Part shown: positions 62,534-64,000 of the stretch, piece by piece
How the letters are laid out: each line of letters begins with the position of its first letter
How positions within the stretch are numbered: position 1 is the stretch's first letter
Assembly (NCBI GenBank): GCA_022605405.1
Contig: JABYQQ010000003.1
Span: 2,356,001-2,420,000, forward strand
From: Earliella scabrosa
Taxonomy: Eukaryota > Basidiomycota > Agaricomycetes > Polyporales > Polyporaceae
Reading direction: 5' to 3'
DNA: 64,000 bases
Position numbers and translations under genes: made by a program
The notes under the pieces: generated by a model
Seen by the model: only the letters and a program-made list of their open reading frames with translations
What the model was told of the DNA's origin: nothing
The model's database searches: none

Positions 62534-63909
62534 ATGGCCGACGAGATTCTTGAGCCCACTCTCCAGAACATCCTCGATCAGAAGTCGCTGAAATGGATCT
62601 TCTGCGGCATGTCCCTCAGCCACTACCCCCGAAACCTTTGCTGATTCTGCTCGTCCGGTCCCATGTACAGGTGGAAAGGGTGGTGTCGGTATGTGAGAAT
62701 ACTTTGAGATGACTTGGAATGGGACTTCATGGAGCATACGCGTTAGGGAAGACCACTACGTCGTGCTCACTGGCCATACAGTTGGCTCAGTGCCGTGAAT
62801 CCGTCCTGCTGATTGTAAGTCACTCACACCATGAGCTTCACGTCTTTATTGAACCATGAGACCTAGTCGACGGATCCAGCACACAATCTGTCCGACGCGT
62901 TTGGGCAGAAGTTCTCCAAGGAGGCGACGAAAGTCAATGGCTTCGACAACCTCTTTGCGATGGAAATCGACCCAACGAGCGCGATCCAGGAGATGGTTGA
63001 GCAGTGTGCGTATTCCTATGCTTACCTCTGAAGTCAAGGGTTCTCATCTTCTATCCAGCCGACTCGAACGGCATGATGGGTAGCATGATGCAGGACCTCG
63101 CGTTTGCCATTCCCGGCGTAGACGAGGCTATGAGTTTCGCTGAGATCATGAAGTGCGTCCATTCGTATCCATTCTCATTCTGCAAGACTTAGAGATGCAC
63201 GCGTTTCATGAGACATGTAAAGTCCATGGAATACTCCGTCATCGTCTTCGACACTGCACCAACAGGACACACCCTGCGCTTCCTCTCCTTCCCTACTGTC
63301 CTCGAGAAAGCCCTGGGCAAGTTGAGCGCACTGAGCGGACGCATTGGGCCCATGATCAGTCAAATGACAAGCTTGATGGGCGGTCAGGCGGATGCGCCTG
63401 AAGATATGTTCGCGAAACTGGAGTCCATGCGTGCGATTATCACGGAAGTGAACACGCAATTCAAGGATCCGGTGCGTTTCTGTCATAGTGTCACGTTGAG
63501 CCATTGTACTCAACCTCACCATGCCACAACAGGAGAAGACAACTTTCGTCTGCGTCTGCATCTCAGAGTTCTTGTCCCTGTATGAGACGGAGCGGCTAGT
63601 GCAGGAGCTCACCGCATACGAGATCGACACGCACAATATCGTCGTCAACCAGCTCCTCTTCCCTAAGAAGGGTACGTCGTCCCTCCTGCGTCATTGCACC
63701 AGCTCACCTTCGCACTCGCAGACTCGAACTGCGAGCATTGTCAGGTAAGGCACAAGATGCAGCAGAAGTACCTGAAGGAGGCGCACGAGCTCTACGACGA
63801 GTTCTTCCACATCGTACAGCTTCCCCTCCTCACTGAGGAGGTACGGGGTCCCCAGAAGCTCAAGGAGTTCAGCAAGATGCTCGTCACGCCATATGCTGCC
63901 CCACAGTAG
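62534..63909 (+). CDS. GET3: Get3/ASNA1 ATPase, tail-anchored protein targeting
   Basis: Exons 62534-62606, 62671-62688, 62747-62814, 62867-63005, 63059-63152, 63213-63471, 63533-63671 and 63722-63909 keep phase for 325 residues. The deviant Walker A motif GGKGGVGKTT (25-34, signature K27) spans three exons, with its core in an 18-nt exon. [42 protein letters not shown], the zinc-binding CEHC of the dimer and [20 protein letters not shown] follow. Get3 is a cytosolic ATPase dimer that receives tail-anchored membrane proteins and delivers them to the ER receptor Get1/Get2. Intron 1 starts with GC (GGCATGT) rather than GT; only this junction restores the P-loop. Confidence 0.94.
62607..62670 (+). 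other. GC-AG intron in GET3
   Basis: The 64-nt first intron of GET3 has donor G/GCATGT and acceptor TACAG. Splicing here joins Cys24-Gly25 to GKGGVG as in all Get3 proteins; no GT donor in the vicinity gives the conserved sequence. GC-AG introns are a small minority class in fungi. Confidence 0.8.
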
Positions 63910-64000
63910 ACTTACATTCACCGTCACTTACACGTACAGCTCTCGAAGCTTGTAATATTAACGGACAGTCTCGGAAAAGGATTTACTGGAAGGGGTCCCT

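Overview
The window is nuclear DNA of a filamentous basidiomycete, most likely an Agaricomycete. It is GC-rich, and its genes are cut by many short introns (about 50-116 nt) with GTRNGY donors and YAG acceptors. The gene content is eukaryotic and fungal: Cyc8/Ssn6, Erf4, Yap1-like bZIP, monofunctional fungal chorismate synthase, Lys9, SRP68, Get3, a fungal ADAM protease and a DUF7704-like membrane protein. I see no prokaryotic features, CRISPR array, rRNA or convincing tRNA, and no intact transposon. Gene models below were assembled by hand from splice signals and reading phase; for most of the spliced genes every exon junction keeps phase.

Layout. 94-507 (-) is a four-exon SERF/4F5 gene whose exons are mostly too short for simple ORF finding. 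508-10820 is a 10.3 kb stretch with no gene I can support. 10821-14932 (+) is the corepressor CYC8/SSN6. 18009-18548 (-) is a hypothetical gene, 19792-about 21608 (+) is the Ras palmitoyltransferase subunit ERF4, and 22155-23198 (-) is an NmrA-like reductase. 23199-30231 is a second large gene-poor stretch, ending at the Yap1-like bZIP gene (30232-32231, +). From 34522 to 49280 the window is gene-dense: DUF7704-like membrane protein (-), chorismate synthase (+), a low-complexity acidic protein (-), a CofD/YvcK-like protein (-), the NatC subunit NAA38 (+), a 68-residue ORF (+), an F-box-like protein (-) and an ADAM metalloprotease (-). 49.9-50.5 kb holds a 153-bp in-frame tandem repeat within a possible secreted-protein relic. 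52137-53092 (-) is a spermidine synthase pseudogene just downstream of an intact LYS9 (53712-55300, -). The right end holds a secreted FAD oxidase (+), SRP68 (-) and GET3 (+).

The genes do not form one pathway. They are mainly housekeeping (SRP and GET protein targeting, amino-acid synthesis, N-terminal acetylation, palmitoylation) plus two transcriptional regulators. The two regulators (CYC8 and the Yap1-like gene) are exactly the genes that sit beside the very long divergent intergenic regions, while housekeeping divergent pairs share about 200-740 bp.

The most interesting signals are: (1) the broken spermidine synthase copy beside a stand-alone LYS9, because these two enzymes are fused in some basidiomycetes; (2) a cluster of micro-exons in unrelated genes, including a 6-nt exon that supplies the third zinc ligand of the ADAM protease and an 18-nt exon that supplies the Get3 P-loop next to a GC-AG intron. 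I did not find anything that I would call a new multi-gene system.
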